A stretch of 64,000 bases of DNA from an uncultured Spirochaetales bacterium (lineage in GTDB: Bacteria > Spirochaetota > Spirochaetia > Sphaerochaetales > Sphaerochaetaceae), in the NCBI GenBank assembly GCA_949285905.1, contig CASDZV010000051.1, forward strand, positions 1 through 64,000, in the 5' to 3' direction. A model generated the notes under the pieces. It did not search any database. It was not told where the DNA came from and saw only the letters and a program-made list of their open reading frames with translations. This document shows, in pieces, positions 63,405 to 64,000 of this stretch. Each line of letters starts with the position of its first letter. The stretch's first letter is position 1. The translations under genes and the position numbers were made by a program.

Positions 63405-64000
63405 TCTGACAGCACTTAATCCAGAGCAGAGGGAAGCTGTTCTGGACTTTGATCATAATCTTCTTATCCTTGCATGCGCAGGTTCTGGCAAGACACGCAC
63501 AATAACATCTAAAATCGCTTATGCAATCGAGAATGGCATTTATAAGCCTTATCAGATACTGGCTGTGACATTCACAAACCGGGCCGCAGGGGAGATGAGG
63601 GACAGAGTCGAATCCATGCTTCCTGATACAGATCTTTCGGGACTGGAGATGCGTACTTTTCATTCATTCGGGGCTTATGTGCTCCGCCGCTATGGCTCTC
63701 TTGTTGGATTGTCTCCGGATTTCTGCATCTATGATGATGCGGATTCGCTTTCACTGCTTGATACAGTCTCAGCACTGGACAAGAAATCGCTGAGAGAAGT
63801 TGTAAAAGCAATATCAAATGCAAAGGACAGAGGTCTTACTCCGGATTCTCCCGGTCTTGCAGGCATTCTTCCTGACTATGATTTCTCCACGCTTTTCAGA
63901 AAGTATGAAGAGGCTCTGGCGCTTTCAGGGAATGCGGACTTCGCGGATCTTATATCAAAGCCGACTGAGATAATGCGCTCTCACCCGGAAGCGGGGGATG
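63397..64000 (+). CDS. UvrD/PcrA-type DNA helicase, N-terminal part
   Basis: Superfamily 1A helicase that runs off the right edge; 201 residues are visible. It starts at TTG 63397, six bases after AAGGAG (63385-63390), inside the end of rimO. The Q-motif L-N-P-E-Q-R-E-A-V, Walker A A-C-A-G-S-G-K-T-R and motif Ia V-T-F-T-N-R-A-A-G-E-M are clear, and R-T-F-H-S-F-G is motif Ib/Ic. UvrD, PcrA or Rep cannot be told apart without the C-terminus. Translation is coupled to rimO. Confidence 0.9.
   Translation, partial: MTDLTALNPEQREAVLDFDHNLLILACAGSGKTRTITSKIAYAIENGIYKPYQILAVTFTNRAAGEMRDRVESMLPDTDLSGLEMRTFHSFGAYVLRRYGSLVGLSPDFCIYDDADSLSLLDTVSALDKKSLREVVKAISNAKDRGLTPDSPGLAGILPDYDFSTLFRKYEEALALSGNADFADLISKPTEIMRSHPEAGD

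Noticed and set aside
63358-63823. Open frames on the minus strand at the right edge
   Set aside because: They are antisense to rimO and the UvrD-like helicase, whose motifs are clear on the plus strand.

Overview
The window looks like chromosome from a host-associated, fermentative, Gram-negative-type bacterium, most probably a spirochaete of the Sphaerochaeta/Treponema kind. This is an inference. It rests on two sugar-binding proteins whose signal peptides end in A-G-G-S, a compact ymdB-rseC-lptC-lptA-lptB-rpoN cluster, a stand-alone HPr/HprK pair, a DarA-type c-di-AMP receptor, ThyX, and a large intracellular glycosidase repertoire. No 16S rRNA, flagellar or other decisive marker is present. 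Gene density is very high and most same-strand neighbours overlap by ATGA-type junctions.

Layout. 1-2.1 kb: end of an Rpn-type transposase/nuclease, a bidirectional terminator, and phosphohexomutase. 2.2-5.4 kb: GH38 alpha-mannosidase and a small NifU-like protein. 5.6-8.5 kb: GH2 beta-galactosidase. 8.5-17.5 kb: a YesM/YesN-type two-component system divergent from an ABC sugar importer, followed by a 795-residue protein of unknown family. 17.5-25 kb: c-di-AMP receptor, malQ, rsmE, thyX, an alpha/beta hydrolase, an SPL-like radical SAM protein and uvrC. 25-28 kb: holA, a LexA-like repressor, HPr, HPr kinase and hibernation factor. 28.4-31.8 kb: ROK kinase, GntR regulator and mannose-6-phosphate isomerase. 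31.8-42.7 kb: a nine-gene LacI-controlled sugar operon on the minus strand (LacI, binding protein, two permeases, ATPase, GH63-like glycosidase, SGNH hydrolase, beta-helix protein, GH13_18 phosphorylase). 43-47.5 kb: rpoN and the Lpt transport genes. 47.6 kb: tRNA-Leu(CAG). 47.8-50.9 kb: aldo/keto reductase, NucA-type nuclease, CPBP protease. 50.9-56.7 kb: AddB and AddA. 56.7-62 kb: PatB-type aminotransferase, EFR1 ferredoxin, threonine aldolase, aroA and a SprT-DUF2786 fusion. 62.1-64 kb: rimO and the start of a UvrD/PcrA helicase.

How the genes fit together. One half of the window is carbohydrate uptake and intracellular cleavage: two ABC importers, alpha-mannosidase, beta-galactosidase, two operons ending in phosphorylase or isomerase steps, MalQ, phosphohexomutase, and HPr/HprK as the likely carbon-status relay. 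The other half is DNA maintenance and housekeeping: UvrC, SPL-like protein, LexA-like protein, HolA, AddAB, UvrD, NucA.

The most striking signals are these. At least fifteen transcription-unit heads have a TAnnnT -10 hexamer ending exactly 6-7 bases before the start codon and no Shine-Dalgarno sequence, which predicts widespread leaderless mRNAs. The rimO and SprT-DUF2786 genes appear to share one palindromic -35 hexamer. The LexA-like protein has lost both its cleavage dipeptide and its catalytic lysine. A YmdB-family protein has lost several metal ligands. Five of eight convergent gene pairs overlap at their stop codons. Two carbohydrate operons carry proteins of unknown specificity that may be new enzymes. 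No CRISPR array, intact prophage or complete insertion sequence was seen. No gene-free stretch reaches 300 bases; the longest (42699-42980, 5362-5597 and 17863-18087) are described below.
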